Below are positions 20,201-29,575 of a DNA stretch of 31,392 nt, in pieces. The DNA comes from Priapulus caudatus (lineage: Eukaryota; Priapulida; Priapulimorpha; Priapulimorphida; Priapulidae). The stretch lies in NCBI RefSeq assembly GCF_000485595.1, contig NW_014577237.1, positions 242,615 to 274,006 of the forward strand, read 5' to 3'. Numbering within the stretch: the stretch's first letter is position 1; each line of letters begins with the position of its first letter. The translations under genes were made by a program, and so were the position numbers. The notes below the pieces were generated by a model. It saw only the letters and a list, made by a program, of their open reading frames with translations, made no database searches and was not told the origin of the DNA.

Positions 20201-21347
20201 GTCCTCCCAGGGGGCCAGCCTTGGAGAATCCAGCAAACCCTGCGAAAGCCCCTGCTGTACTCTGTATGGCAACAACAATAATAGAAATATTCATCAAATC
20301 TGTCCTATCTTGAAAACCTGGTGTTTAGTGCACAATATAAGTAACGATGCATACACTATGTAGTCAATATCTCGATGCGCATTCTTCTTGTGCCACTACC
20401 GCTTAAGCATTGCAGCCCCACATGTGCAGTAAGTACCTCAGTGTGGCGTTATATGGTAAAATACAGAAAACTCCTGCGTGATCCCTGTTACCATATATGC
20501 ATTATTTTTCAGCAGTAATAAAGTGACACAAACATCACAAAAATGCTTCTCTATTTACGTTAGCGCATTCTACAGCAACTGCCGACCTGCTGGTTGTGTA
20601 AATCCACGAGTTTGATGTTTCTGTTCTATGGTGATTGGTTGGCCTAGAGTTACTTGTTACGTTTTATTAGTGAACATGGCAGTTGCATTGTGGTGGATGT
20701 GGTATTTTTTGCAATTGTTCAACAAAATGGTGACTGAACAGAATAATATACAAGATTACACAGATTAGGTTGGATGATTTTAAGTATTTTATCTTTATAT
20801 AATGCTGCCTTAAGTTAAGTGTTACCAGCATACAGTGAATATGATTGTTAACTTTAAGTAGCACATGAGCAGAATGTTGTGAATACCTACATTTATTATG
20901 CTTTAAAATTATGCCAAGACTTATTTTGGCTAAACATGTGCCACTTACCCCAGCCCCATCACTCGACAAAACTCTTCTCTTTGCTTTCCTAATCACCCTT
21001 TTACTTATGTCATCTCTGGATGCCTGATGAAACTGGCCAGCCTGAAACAAATTGCCAAAATGTTTTAATAACCCAAATGTTTGAAAAGTAATAAAAATCA
21101 CAAATTAGCAAAATAATATAATTATTTCATGCATAATCAAATTGTAAGAATAATCTTGAGAAGTTACTAATACCATTATAAGAATACCAAAACGGCAATG
21201 TGAGTAGCAATTGTGTTTTGTATCAATGAAACACAGACATGCAAGTTGTTCAGGTCAATAGTCTGAGTCACAATTTACCTCTTCAAGCTCATCTTCTTGA
21301 TCCCAGTTTCTGTCCGTCAACTCCTTATCAGCAATTCTCTTTGCCAT
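17278..21347 (-). CDS. NUP50: Nucleoporin NUP50, seven exons
   Basis: NUP50 is a mobile nuclear-basket FG nucleoporin that binds importin-alpha and Ran and helps cargo release. Exons in transcript order: 21347-21279, 21041-20949, 20261-19923, 19379-18929, 18746-18671, 18503-18385, 17480-17278. They total 1350 nt, giving 449 aa (family usually about 450-470). The N-terminus MAKRIADKELTDRNWDQED and exon 2 SKRVIRKAKRR match the importin-alpha-binding segment. FG-type motifs (FSFGS, ISFGV, LQFGS, FGQKPFSFAG) fill exons 3-4. LNESVLTWIRQHVETNP in exon 4 is a conserved helical block. Exons 5-7 form a C-terminal RanBD1 domain (EEDAFYTKR/CKLFYKGKDGKF, NLHLKPSNEKTQVVIRADTS, GKNNVALVCIPNPP, VTMMLIRVKTSEEAD-like end). 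All junctions are GT-AG and in phase. The exon 4 acceptor is the least certain: a stronger pyrimidine tract precedes 19408, but only 19379 keeps the frame. Confidence 0.95.
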
Positions 21348-21496
21348 TTTCTGATCACCAAACACAATTATATACAAGTGCTGTAAAAGAAAAAAAATCA
21401 ATATGACCAGGACCAGCAATAGTCAAAAATGTTTATACAAGGCCTGTTGTCTGTCACAATAAAAAATACTTGAAACGGATTCTTTACTAATAAACT
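21348..21496. other. NUP50 upstream region
   Basis: Short 5' flank before a SINE-like repeat. No TATA box or other promoter motif can be called by eye. Confidence 0.3.
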
Positions 21497-21624
21497 AACA
21501 AGTGCCGCAGAGCGACAGCGCTCACCTGACGGCAGGTGTTCTGATGCTAAACTCACTGGCAAACGAATGAAGAGCACCGTCCCATCCCCGCGTTCGTGCT
21601 CAGAGCATATATCTAGGATACTAC
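21497..21624 (+). repeat. SINE-like repeat, AACAAGTGCCGCAGAG family, copy 2
   Basis: Nearly identical to 2558-2685: it starts AACAAGTGCCGCAGAGCGAC and ends ATATCTAGGATACTAC. It lies about 150 bp upstream of the NUP50 start codon. The conservation between two copies 19 kb apart suggests recent activity. Confidence 0.85.
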
Positions 21625-22089
21625 TAATACAGATCTAAAATCTATGATAGCTAGGCTGCTTATACCGTGAGTACGTATAAAGATACAGCTGTGACTTCGC
21701 TTATTAAATGTTATCATGGCATATGGTCGAGGGCGAGCGTAGTGTGGTGGTGGGGGGAGGTGGGGGGGGGAGCGGGTGACGGAGCTTAACTTGAAAAGCA
21801 GTTGCGGAGGGCGCGTGAAGTGTCTATCAATAATCAAGATGGGATCACTCGTGTGCGTAGTAACTCACTCATTGGTTGCAGGCAGGGCAGGGGTATTGAT
21901 TCAGGGCAAAGGAGAATTTCTGCTCAGCCTGTGAGTTAAAACATCGTTGGCAGGTTATATGATTTAGAATATTATGATTGAATAGTGCAGTTCCCCCTCA
22001 TGGTAATGGGTGCCCCTGTTTTGGACCTACACAACGAGCGTCGGGTCATTATCAGTGTGCTAATACAGGTGCTACTCAGTGTGCTAAGT
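21625..22089. other. Unassigned, with a G-rich patch
   Basis: No gene. A G-rich run at about 21739-21775 (GGTGGTGGGGGGAGGTGGGG and onward) could form a G-quadruplex on the plus strand. Confidence 0.4.
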
Positions 22090-22768
22090 AGAGATGCTTT
22101 TAGCAAATAATATGATTTAAGGAGCGTAAACCTGGTTCAACAAATTTGCCTTTGCATTGTATGTGACTGTAGCCTCATCACAATTAGCAGCAGTTCAGGC
22201 CTTCGTTACAGGCAACAATCAGGTTTAACCTCTCTTGATGGAGTCAAAGGTTATCCGACCTTCTCTTCGGGATGTCGAGAAGGGACAATCATGGTCTTTC
22301 ATAAGCCATAAATGCTAGGTGCCGCTGAAACAAAAAATGTTTTTCATCGCTCGTGAATGGTCCTCAGAAATGTATAAATCTCTTGCCCTGTGGCCCACTG
22401 ACCTTTGACCTGTGACCTCCTAATTGCACGTCGATGGCTTTTCTCTGATGCTATACACGAATCACGAACGTAGAGTCGAGCCGTTTAGATTTGTGCCGCA
22501 ATTCTGCATTTCCCTATACATTAGGTAAGGAGTGAATGGTCCCCTTATTTTAACTCTTGAACTTTGACTTTGACCCCGCTTTCACATCCAACTCGTTTTC
22601 GGGATTATCCCCAATCCGTATATCGTGACGACGTCGAGCGGTTAGATTTGTGCCAACTGTTGACGCCCCGGACGGACGCAACGGACGACGCCGGACGGAC
22701 GCACGGACGACTGCAAGCGATTTACAAGCTGCATCTGGACTATGTCATGGATGAGCTAAATGTGAATA
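22090..22768 (-). mobile_element. Dispersed repeat A, copy 3 (full length, diverged)
   Basis: The reverse complement of repeat A: TTTAGCTCATCCATGAC at the right end, GTCCGT-type repeats at 22668-22712, TGACCTTTGACCTGTGACCT at 22399-22418 and the CTCCTTAAATCATATTATTT end at about 22100. Several small deletions relative to the other two copies; the first AGGTCA triplet has decayed here. Confidence 0.8.
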
Positions 22769-22849
22769 TGTTCGTCGCCAAATGCCTTGGTATGGATCGA
22801 TATTAATTGCACTTGCGTATGATTTGTAATCTAATAAGTGGCTATGGTC

Positions 22850-23635
22850 ATGATACTGATTAGGGAGCTAGATAAAGGGAAGGTTGATGTCAATACAAGT
22901 TTGAAATTTCGTCATTACTAGCTTATTACGACGATTACTACGCGTAACTCATCACTTTGAGTAATCGCGACACAGGTACATTCGAATAGCGTACCAGGAA
23001 TCGGTGTCCTCGTATGACACCCGCAATCGGAGTACAGACTAACATACGCACCGAGTTTCTCCAATCTTGTCCATTAATAACGTGCCAATCGCTATACTTC
23101 AACAAAGGGCAGTACTACCACCTTGTCCACGCGGCTTGCGCTCCGCGAGGCGCTGGGACTCGCAGGGAGTGCTGATGATAGCGATTTGGCGTGCGTGTCG
23201 GTGACGGCTGCGGTATGTCATACAGGAACATGTAGCTGTATACCGGGTCAATGGTTATCTCGGCGAGTGGTTGCGTTGATGCGCTAATCACCCTGCTAGC
23301 CACAGCGTTCGCGCGTGAGCGCAAAGCCCGTGCAGTTGTGTTTATAGCTTGCATTTTGTTTGAGTATAGGCGATTGCTCGGTTGTTAATGGACAAAGATT
23401 GGAGAATCGCGGTGTCGTATGTTTTTAGTCTGTATTCAGGATTGCGGGTGTTACGAGGAAACGGATCTGGTCGATGTTGTCGAATGTACTGTGTCGATCT
23501 TGAGCTCAAAGTTGGATGAGTTTACGCGTAGTAAATGTAGTTATTAGAAGGCTGGTAAATGACGAATTTCCCTTGCTTTATTGAAGTCACGACTTCCTTT
23601 CCTTTATCTATCCTGATACTATGGAGCTATTAGCG
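22850..23635. mobile_element. Inverted-repeat element of family C, about 790 bp
   Basis: The left end reads GATACTGATTAGGGAGCTAG ... AATTTCGTCATTACTAGC ... TTACTACGCGTAACTCAT. The right end carries the reverse complements ATGAGTTTACGCGTAGTAAA, GGTAAATGACGAATTTCCC and TATCCTGATACTATGGAGC. Arms are about 250 bp and noticeably diverged from one another. The core is non-coding; an open minus-strand frame at 23115-23354 has no signature. Confidence 0.75.
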
Positions 23636-23703
23636 GGGAACTTAGGTCTGTATGTACGGTGTACGAGTGTCAATCTGGCGTGATCAAATTTCAATGACAC
23701 AGT

Positions 23704-24503
23704 TTAATCCATCTAACTGATATTATTCGTAATGAGTCGGACAAAGGAAATCTAACTGGTATGGTTTTATTAGATCTTAAAGTGATTACGTCACGAATTT
23801 CTAGCACCATCAAGTAGTATATTTGTGTGTTATTTCTACAAAATAAAATGTATGAAAATACGTACAATTAGTGTTTCTGTTTACTTTTCATGCTTATATA
23901 CCTTCTTTATATGCCCTAATTTGCCGGTGAAAAACAGAGAGACGCCAGTATCTGAACAGTACTGGGGGAATAGTGTTAGACAACAGAAATTATCAAATCG
24001 TCTAGACTTTTGCAAATTTAACCAACGTAAAAACATTGTTATCAGGTGAGAGTTTGAGGATATATTTAGTATCGTTAGTTCTTACTTTTAATGTAAAAAA
24101 ATGGCAATTTTCTTTTTACAAATTTTACCATGGAAAATTCGTGACGTAGTCAATTTAAAAAAGCTTTTGATACCGTTGACCCTAAAATTCTACTAGCCAA
24201 GCTAAAAACTGACTGTGGAATGGTTCGGTGCTTATCTCTCTGGTAGAAGCCAAATAACTGATGTATGCAGTACCTTCTCTAATAAGGACCCTATTGCATG
24301 TGGAGTACCACAAGACTCGATTTTGGGTCCTCTGTTATTTCTGATTTATGTTAATGACATGGCAAAGGCAGTTAACGTCAAGCTTTTATTATATGCTGAC
24401 AATTCGGCCTTAGTAGTTTCAGGGACAGAGGTACAGGCTATACAGAAAGAATTAAGTAGAGAATTGCATTCCATTAATAAATGTTTACAAAACTATGTAA
24501 CTA
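23704..24503 (+). pseudogene. Non-LTR retrotransposon reverse-transcriptase relic, split by an insertion
   Basis: The first piece (about 23704-23780) reads SDKGNLTGMVLLDL; the second (24155-24503) continues with KKAFDTVDPKILLAKLK. After a frameshift come EWFGAYLSGRSQ, CGVPQDSILGPLLFLIYVND and KLLLYADNSALVVSG. These are RT motifs of CR1/jockey/L2-like LINEs. The usual PQGS is PQDS and the catalytic YADD is YADN, so the copy is dead even apart from the frameshift. It is interrupted at 23781-24154 by a TTAA-flanked element, and its 3' side ends where a large palindrome begins. Confidence 0.9.
23781..24154. mobile_element. 374-bp TTAA-flanked MITE inside the RT relic
   Basis: TTAA at 23777-23780 and 24155-24158 flanks the element. 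The ends read AGTGATTACGTCACGAATTT on the left and, as reverse complement, ATTGACTACGTCACGAATTT on the right (18 of 20 match). Removing the element and one TTAA restores the conserved RT reading frame (…LLDL-KKAFDT…), which confirms both boundaries. An internal 74-codon frame (23825-24049) has no family signature. TTAA duplication suggests piggyBac-type mobilisation, but the termini do not start with CCY. Confidence 0.9.
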
Positions 24504-24831
24504 CCGTGGCCGAGAAGTGCCACCTTGCTTTGTAATGTGACGTCAAACTCAGAAGTCCCGCCGTTCGTGCTGATTCATCAAAAATGTATACGATTCACGA
24601 TTCCAATCAGCCCCGGTAGTCGAGGGCGACGCGGAGCGCGATTGACTGCAGGCGGGACGCGTCATAAACAGCCGTGATTTGTTTATGCGTCGCCCTCGAC
24701 TACCGGGGCCGATCGGAATCGTGAATCGTATACATTTTTGATGAATCAGTACGAACGGCGGGACTTCCGAGTTTGAAGTCACATTACAAAGCAAGGTGGC
24801 ACTTCTCGGCCACGGTAGTTACATGGTTTTG
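24488..24831. mobile_element. 344-bp near-perfect palindrome
   Basis: Two arms of 145 bp (24488-24632 and 24687-24831) are reverse complements with about six mismatches and no length change, around a 54-bp non-palindromic centre. Blocks include ACTACCGTGGCCGAGAAGTG, ATGTATACGATTCACGATTC and CCGGTAGTCGAGGGCGACGC. It sits immediately after the last recognisable RT codons, so it inserted into or truncated the LINE. No coding signal. Confidence 0.9.
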
Positions 24832-24958
24832 TTCAGTGGACTATAGAGGGCAGAACGAGCCCAAGATGGAGGTGGTAGGTGCCTGACAAGTTTGTAAAAT
24901 GTGAAAGAATCGAGGAGTGATCGTCGCAAATCGCGCAAACGGAGTTTCCTACCTTCTC

Positions 24959-25110
24959 TATTCAATTCAATTCAATTCAATTCAAACAATTCATTTATCA
25001 CCACAATTAGCAAAGATACAATGATACAGAAAACATTAATTTGAAGGGTGAAGGGGTAGCGAAAGACCATAGGGTCATCGAGTCAGCTATCCCTTTATAT
25101 GTACAGTAGA
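24959..25110 (-). repeat. LINE 3' tail with (TTCAA)n
   Basis: The plus strand begins TTCAATTCAATTCAATTCAA and continues ACAATTCATTTATCACCAC. Read on the minus strand this is a 3' UTR ending in (TTGAA)n, typical of CR1-like LINEs with microsatellite tails. GACCATAGGGTCATCGAGTC and CCCTTTATATGTACAG follow. Not obviously part of the RT relic, which is on the other strand. Confidence 0.6.
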
Positions 25111-25540
25111 CATAAGATATATGAACACTAGATATTCGTTGTATTGCAAATTAGGAAAAGTTGAAATAAATTTGCAAATTTCTATATATATACTATCATA
25201 GCGTCACAGCACACTCGCAGCGGCGAGTGCGGGAGCGTTCGGCGTTAGTTTTTACATAGGTTTTTATGAAGGAAAGTTGATATACAGTGACGCAACAGTG
25301 GAACTGTAATTGAGAGGTATGGTAGTAGAGCCTATTTGTGAATGTGTGTTCATATTATTTTCAGTTTTTACTGACTCTGTCCCAAGTGCCTGTGCTCCTA
25401 ACGCTGTCAAATATCATCGACAGTGAAAACATATACAGGGGAGGTCAGTACAACAAAGTAGGAATACGGGTATGTTCATATTTTTATTGAGAATCAAAAA
25501 CTTTCATTGATATCGGACATTCGTGAAATTGTGCGTCCTA
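25111..25540. other. Unassigned spacer
   Basis: AT-rich with no gene or recognised element. Confidence 0.4.
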
Positions 25541-25593
25541 CCTTCTCACACCTTCGGTGCTCGCATTGGGGGTTCGTGTTGGATAATAGGGAC

Positions 25594-25850
25594 CTGTGGG
25601 CGGATTGGGTTGGTTGTGGACAAAAACATTGTTGTTGTAAATTAAGTAACAAATTAAGCGATCAAACAAGATTGTAATATTAGTTTTGTCGTAAAAGATG
25701 AACAAATTACTAATACTAATAGTAATAGTACTAATACAATTACTATTAGTAATAGTATTATTAACTATTATTGATTTGTTACTTGACAACAACAATCGTT
25801 ACAATGTTTTGTCCACAACCAACACAACCCGCCCACCCCTCCACGTGCGG
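25594..25850. mobile_element. Small foldback element with GGTTGTGGACAAAACATTG arms
   Basis: The left arm (about 25594-25660) reads GGCGGATTGGGTTGGTTGTG and GACAAAAACATTGTTGTTGT. The right arm (about 25780-25850) carries the reverse complements ACAATGTTTTGTCCACAACC and AACACAACCCGCCC. The centre (25695-25765) is a run of TACTAATAGTAATAG-type repeats that is itself nearly self-complementary. Confidence 0.7.
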
Positions 25851-25879
25851 AAATACATAGTTCCCGCTGACTGGCTGGA

Positions 25880-25985
25880 GTAAGTTGGTCCCGAGCACTC
25901 GTAATGGCTGATGCTATAGCCCAGCGGCAACTTTACGCGGGTTATACCTATACTACTACTAGTAGCAGTACTATAGTAGTATATG
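25880..25985 (-). repeat. Fragment of the GCTCTAGTACTATAG MITE family
   Basis: AGTAAGTTGGTCCCGAGCAC, GATGCTATAGCCCAGCGGCA and ACTTTACGCGGGTTATACC follow the order of the arm at 14933-15013 in reverse complement, with many substitutions. The inner right edge meets the LINE relic at about 25985. Confidence 0.65.
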
Positions 25986-26470
25986 ATATTCTCATCTACA
26001 AACCCATCAGAAGCGGAGCTGATACAGAGCTTCTCCAAAAGGATATCGATAAGCTTTGTTCATGGTCCAAAAAACTTGGCCAAGTCATTTAATCCAAAAA
26101 GGCACCACCCTCACAAATATCAAGGAAACAAAACCCCAAATTACAAGCAACACTATACCGATCATGGAACGCAAGCTCAAAAGGAGGAATAACTCTACCT
26201 CGGCGTGGAGCTCACTGATGACCTCTCGTGGTCTACCACATCAGTGGCGAAGGAAGGCAACGGGCCCTAATTTCATCCGGCAGGAACCTTGTAGGATGCG
26301 CCCAGAACCTGCCAAGGAGATGCATACAATAGCATACGGTGAGAGCGAGCCTCGAGTATGAAGTAGTGTCTGGGATCCACACACAAGAAGATAATCACCG
26401 CTCCCCTGAGAAAGTGCCAAGACGACCAGCACGCTTCGTTAACAGGGAAATACCAGCAAAACTGAGAGAG

Positions 26471-26502
<32 letters not shown>

Positions 26503-26815
26503 GTTACAAAATGATGCGCAGAACCTAAACAATGCCCTCCCTTGCAGGAACGCAGGTTTGTCAACGCGACAGGCCCATTTTCGGAAGATAAACAACGGAT
26601 CAGGCAGCAGTCCGACTTCCATCATTCATCACTAAAACACCAGCATCATGCCGCGGCACACACAAGCCACATACAACAAAATCAGAACCCGACAGATGGT
26701 ACAGGTTCAGCTTCCTTTCCTAGAACAATCAGAAGCTGGAATCTGCTACCGGAGTCACTACTCACTAGTCCAACAGCACAGCAATTCACTGGGTCTCTCT
26801 GGAAAAACATTGAAT
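25985..26815 (+). pseudogene. Second LINE ORF2 relic (RT end and C-terminal region)
   Basis: Pieces in changing frames read DILIYKPIRSGADTELLQKD (continuing IDKLCSWSKKLGQ), YLGVELTDDLSW, RASLEYEVVSGIHTQEDNH, EKVPRRPARFVNREI and, after a G-run, SFPRTIRSWNLLPESLLTSP. These are in the order seen in CR1/L2-type LINEs from the end of the RT domain to the C-terminus. Several frameshifts and stops break it. It is a different, more degraded copy than the relic at 23704. Confidence 0.85.
26472..26501 (+). repeat. Thirty-G homopolymer
   Basis: Thirty consecutive G lie inside the LINE relic between the REI (YGRT-like) region and the later C-terminal block. It may be a real expansion or an assembly/sequencing artefact. 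Confidence 0.95.
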
Positions 26816-27340
26816 CAGGCAGTTTCGTTGTTATGCCACCTCGAGGAAGTGAAACGCATCTCCGGCTGGGCAACTACAACAGCTCGCAACAGCCTATTGC
26901 CGTATGCTAGTCGCACTCAGTAATGAGTGCCTGGCCCAGAGAAGCCTCGATCTCTGGAACACGTTACTGTCTACATTTTGAAAATGTTCTATGCAAGTCT
27001 CTCACGTGCACCTGGAGTTCTTCGCGCACTCCCTGGACGTTTATTCCTCACGGACTGTCCAGTATAGAAGTAGAAGTAGAAGTAGAAGTAGTAGTACTAG
27101 AGCTAGCGGGCCTCGGCGGCGAAAGGGTGAAAGTGTCAACTACATGCTTGCTATGAATTGAGGTTGTACACATAAATATTAACCGCAATCTACAGTTGTA
27201 TAATTACATTTATGTTGCTACGTCATTGCTTCGGTTACTAAAGGTTAAAGACTACTTTCAAGCAACTTTTACTTACCTTAATAACTCAGTACATTAAAAG
27301 TTCAGCAATTTATGGCGGCTGCCATGTTTCACATCCGGGA
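26816..27340. other. Unassigned, upstream of the PHF21A exons
   Basis: A GTAGAA microsatellite lies at about 27066-27096, followed by GTACTAGAGCTAGC. At 27311-27335 ATGGCGGCTGCCATGTTTCA contains a YY1-like ATGGCGGC motif often found near transcription starts; this could mark the PHF21A promoter, but this is inference. Confidence 0.4.
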
Positions 27341-27693
27341 TATTTGATGAATGGTTTTTTTGCTGTTGGTCTGTTACCGCTATACAATAAAAGTAGTACT
27401 TAGTTATTATTGCAAATATTATACGTGAATTTATAAAGCCAGTAGAGTGATAAATATATTTAGTTAATAAACCTTATGCAGGAAAGTAAAAATCGATGTG
27501 ACGTATATGGTTTACTTAGACACCATCAACCATTATTACTTTTGCGGAGTGATACGCTGCAGTTGAACGGTGTTTATGTGAAGTTGGGAAAAGGACAATC
27601 TTAGGACCCATTCGAGAGGTTTTAATAGAGATTAGAATATAATAAAAATATAGAATTTACATTTGTGTGTTTGTAATAGAGTATCTTCTGATT

Positions 27694-28244
27694 ATGGAAC
27701 TGGAAGCGATTCAAGCAAAGCTCAAGATTGCTATTCAAAATCACCAGGTACGGTAAAGTTAATGTTGCATATTGTGTTAATTTGCTTCCCTGTCCAATCG
27801 ATTTTCTTGTTCAGCTGTCGGCTGGCTGTACAACTGCAACTTCGTCGTGTTTCAACATCATGATACATTGATAGCCGCTATCGGCTCAAAGGCAAATAGT
27901 AAAAAAACACCCTTACATTTCGTTATTGCGTAGGTTTACGCAGTTACAATATACATTACCAACTTTATTAGATTTGCAATTATTTAATGATCATAACAAA
28001 CTTGTGAATAAAAATGTGAATATGGAATATGATTACACTTCACCGTCAGTGCGTCACTCCATTGTTAATTTATCAGATACTCATCATACTGATCTAGTGA
28101 TACGACAAAGAATAAAGTTTTAAGGAGACTGGGGTTGATGAAACCCAGAGCTTTTCTCTACATCCGAGGTACTGTGTCAGTGTGTGCATTATTGTTTGTT
28201 CGTTTTTGCAGACAGTTGTGGCAAAGATGAAGCAAGGACCAGTG
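27694..28244 (+). CDS. PHF21A: PHF21A/BHC80 homologue, N-terminal exons (partial)
   Basis: Two exons encode the start of the protein. 27694-27747 gives MELEAIQAKLKIAIQNHQ and 28212-28244 gives TVVAKMKQGPV. Joined, they follow the N-terminus of PHF21A (in human it begins MELQTLQEALKVEIQVHQ and continues LVAQMKQ). PHF21A reads unmethylated H3K4 through a PHD finger and belongs to the LSD1-CoREST-HDAC complex; this segment is an N-terminal helix. The first exon has an acceptor-like TTTGTAATAG before 27680, so a 5' UTR intron is likely, and donor CCAG|GTACGG. The second has acceptor TTTTTGCAG and donor GTTAGT, both phase 0. The later exons, including the PHD finger, were not found before the window end. 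Match rests on 29 residues. Confidence 0.75.
27926..28123 (+). other. Open frame inside the PHF21A intron, unassigned
   Basis: A 65-codon frame (ends VIRQRIKF then stop) lies between the two PHF21A exons. It is preceded by GCGTAG, a possible acceptor. It is AT-rich with many Asn/Asp/His/Leu and no motif I know. It could be a terminal alternative exon, a fragment of a mobile element or chance. Confidence 0.3.
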
Positions 28245-28291
28245 GTTAGTATCTGTCCTAGTTTAAATATGTAATTATACGTGTAACGTTA

Positions 28292-28557
28292 TGCTGCGTT
28301 TACACTATCGATTTTTGTCAGCAAATCGTACCGATTTCAAGTGCATTCCAACACAATCGGCTGAAATTCGATTGTATTGGAGTCGGAGTCGGGCCGAGTT
28401 GGAGAACGTTCTATTTCTCCAACTCGGCGACTTGACACCGACTCCGACTCCAACACAATCGAATTTCTTGGAATGCACTTTGGTCCAGTCGAGGGCAAGT
28501 TGGAATGCACTTGAAATCGGGACGATTTGCTGACAAAAATCTATAGTGTAAACGCAG
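28292..28557. mobile_element. MITE with GCTGCGTTTACACTAT ends
   Basis: Terminal inverted repeats start GCTGCGTTTACACTATCGAT and end ATCTATAGTGTAAACGCAGC; they extend about 120 bp inward around AGAACGTTCT. TTAT stands outside each end, a likely 4-bp target duplication. Matching inner blocks include TTTGTCAGCAAATCG, TTGGAGTCGGAGTCG and CCGAGTTGGAGAA. Non-coding. It lies just after PHF21A exon 2 in the next intron. Confidence 0.85.
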
Positions 28558-28860
28558 CTTATGGCATCTTCCCCTAAACTTGAAATCAAATACAGGTTAT
28601 TTTGCTTTGATGTCCATTCCCAATAAATCGTTATATGTAAATCTTGTATTTTGATATATACCGTGTTTACTCGTGTATAAGTAACACTTTTTTGTACACA
28701 ACTTCAATAAAAAAAATCAGGGGTGCGACTTGTACACAAGGCTAAGAAATCTTGTGCAAGAAATTTTATCGTTATTGCAACCAGCCACTATTATAAACGC
28801 TGTGGCTATATATGCCCGGCAGCCGGGCACGGTCTTCGATTTCCTAAATGCCCGGCAGTT

Positions 28861-28880
28861 CCTAACCCTAACCCTAACCC
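28861..28880 (+). repeat. Short interstitial CCCTAA array
   Basis: About three perfect CCTAAC units within the loop between two GCCCGGCAG inverted repeats. Confidence 0.85.
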
Positions 28881-28930
28881 TTGTTTACTTGAGATATCGC
28901 TGAAAATTAAAAACTGCCGGGCATTTATGC

Positions 28931-29168
28931 AGGGGCGTAGCTACGGGGGGGCCTGGGGCCCAAATTTTCTGTGCCCCCCCAGGTGCCCCCCCACTGAAAA
29001 TTCATGCTTGATAAAAAAAAAATTGAATTAAAAACATTATCCGTTAGAAACAGTATAGATAAAAAAGATGTTATATATTTGTGCCCCGCCCCCCTACGAA
29101 AATGTAGGAGGCCCCCCAGTGCCCCCCCCTCCACGCTTGAAAAAATCCTTAGCTACGGCCACTGCATT
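28931..29168. mobile_element. hAT-like MITE with CAGGGGCGTAGCTA ends
   Basis: It starts CAGGGGCGTAGCTACGGGGG and ends CTTAGCTACGGCCACTG, whose reverse complement is CAGTGGCCGTAGCTAAG. C-rich/G-rich subterminal tracts (GTGCCCCCCCAGGTGCCCCC) lie inside. Outer flanks CATTTATG and CATTGTAG resemble a decayed 8-bp target duplication, as hAT elements make. CAGxGGCGTAGC ends are common in hAT MITEs of animals. Confidence 0.75.
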
Positions 29169-29344
29169 GTAGGAATCGAAGACCGTGCCCGGCTGCCGGG
29201 CATATAGCCACTCGGTATTATAATGCCGAACCATTACTGCGCTAACCGTGCCATAGCTTATAATGTGCTTTAATGTACTTCTTTTATTGTAATTTGCTTT
29301 AATGACTGTGTCGTTGATAATAATATACTTTGCAGGTCACATAT

Positions 29345-29575
29345 TATCAAGCGAGCGTTATAAAGAAGAGAGTGTACAAGGTAAAATGCTGAACATGCGT
29401 GCAGTATTACTCTGAATAATAAAACTTTTCGACCGTTTTATTTTGACGAATGCCTGTTGCAGTATTAATTGATTAGCTTGTCTTAACCTTGTTCAATTAT
29501 AAAACACACCCGCGATGTGTAGATGCGTCCCTCCACCTGAGATATCCTTATCATAGCGAGCGCTCGCGATGTTGA
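29345..29575 (+). repeat. Diverged copy of the 1184-1954 element arm
   Basis: In order: ATCAAGCGAGCGTTATAAAG, GTACAAGGTAAAATGCTGAA, CCGTTTTATTTTGACGA, TTGCAGTATTAATTGAT and ACCTTGTTCAATTATAAAAC, matching 1218-1420 with many small indels and substitutions. No partner arm is seen in opposite orientation inside the window, though AAAATAAAACGGGAAAAGTT at about 30554 is another short match. Confidence 0.75.

Larger units (their letters stand above)
28802..29214. mobile_element. Foldback element with GCCCGGCAGCCGGGCAC ends, host of a nested insertion
   Basis: The left end (about 28802-28848) reads GCTATATATGCCCGGCAGCC, GGGCACGGTCTTCGAT; the right end (about 29172-29214) is its reverse complement (ATCGAAGACCGTGCCC, GGCTGCCGGGCATATAGCC). 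An inner second pair, AATGCCCGGCAG and CTGCCGGGCATTT, lies at 28847-28858 and 28913-28925, around a CCCTAA array. A hAT-like element is inserted in its right half. Confidence 0.75.

Noticed and set aside
23704-26815. Endogenous virus as source of the reverse-transcriptase sequences
   Set aside because: Motif order (KAFDTVDP, GVPQ, LLFLIYVND, LLYAD) and the following C-terminal blocks are those of non-LTR LINEs; no gag, integrase, protease or LTRs are seen.
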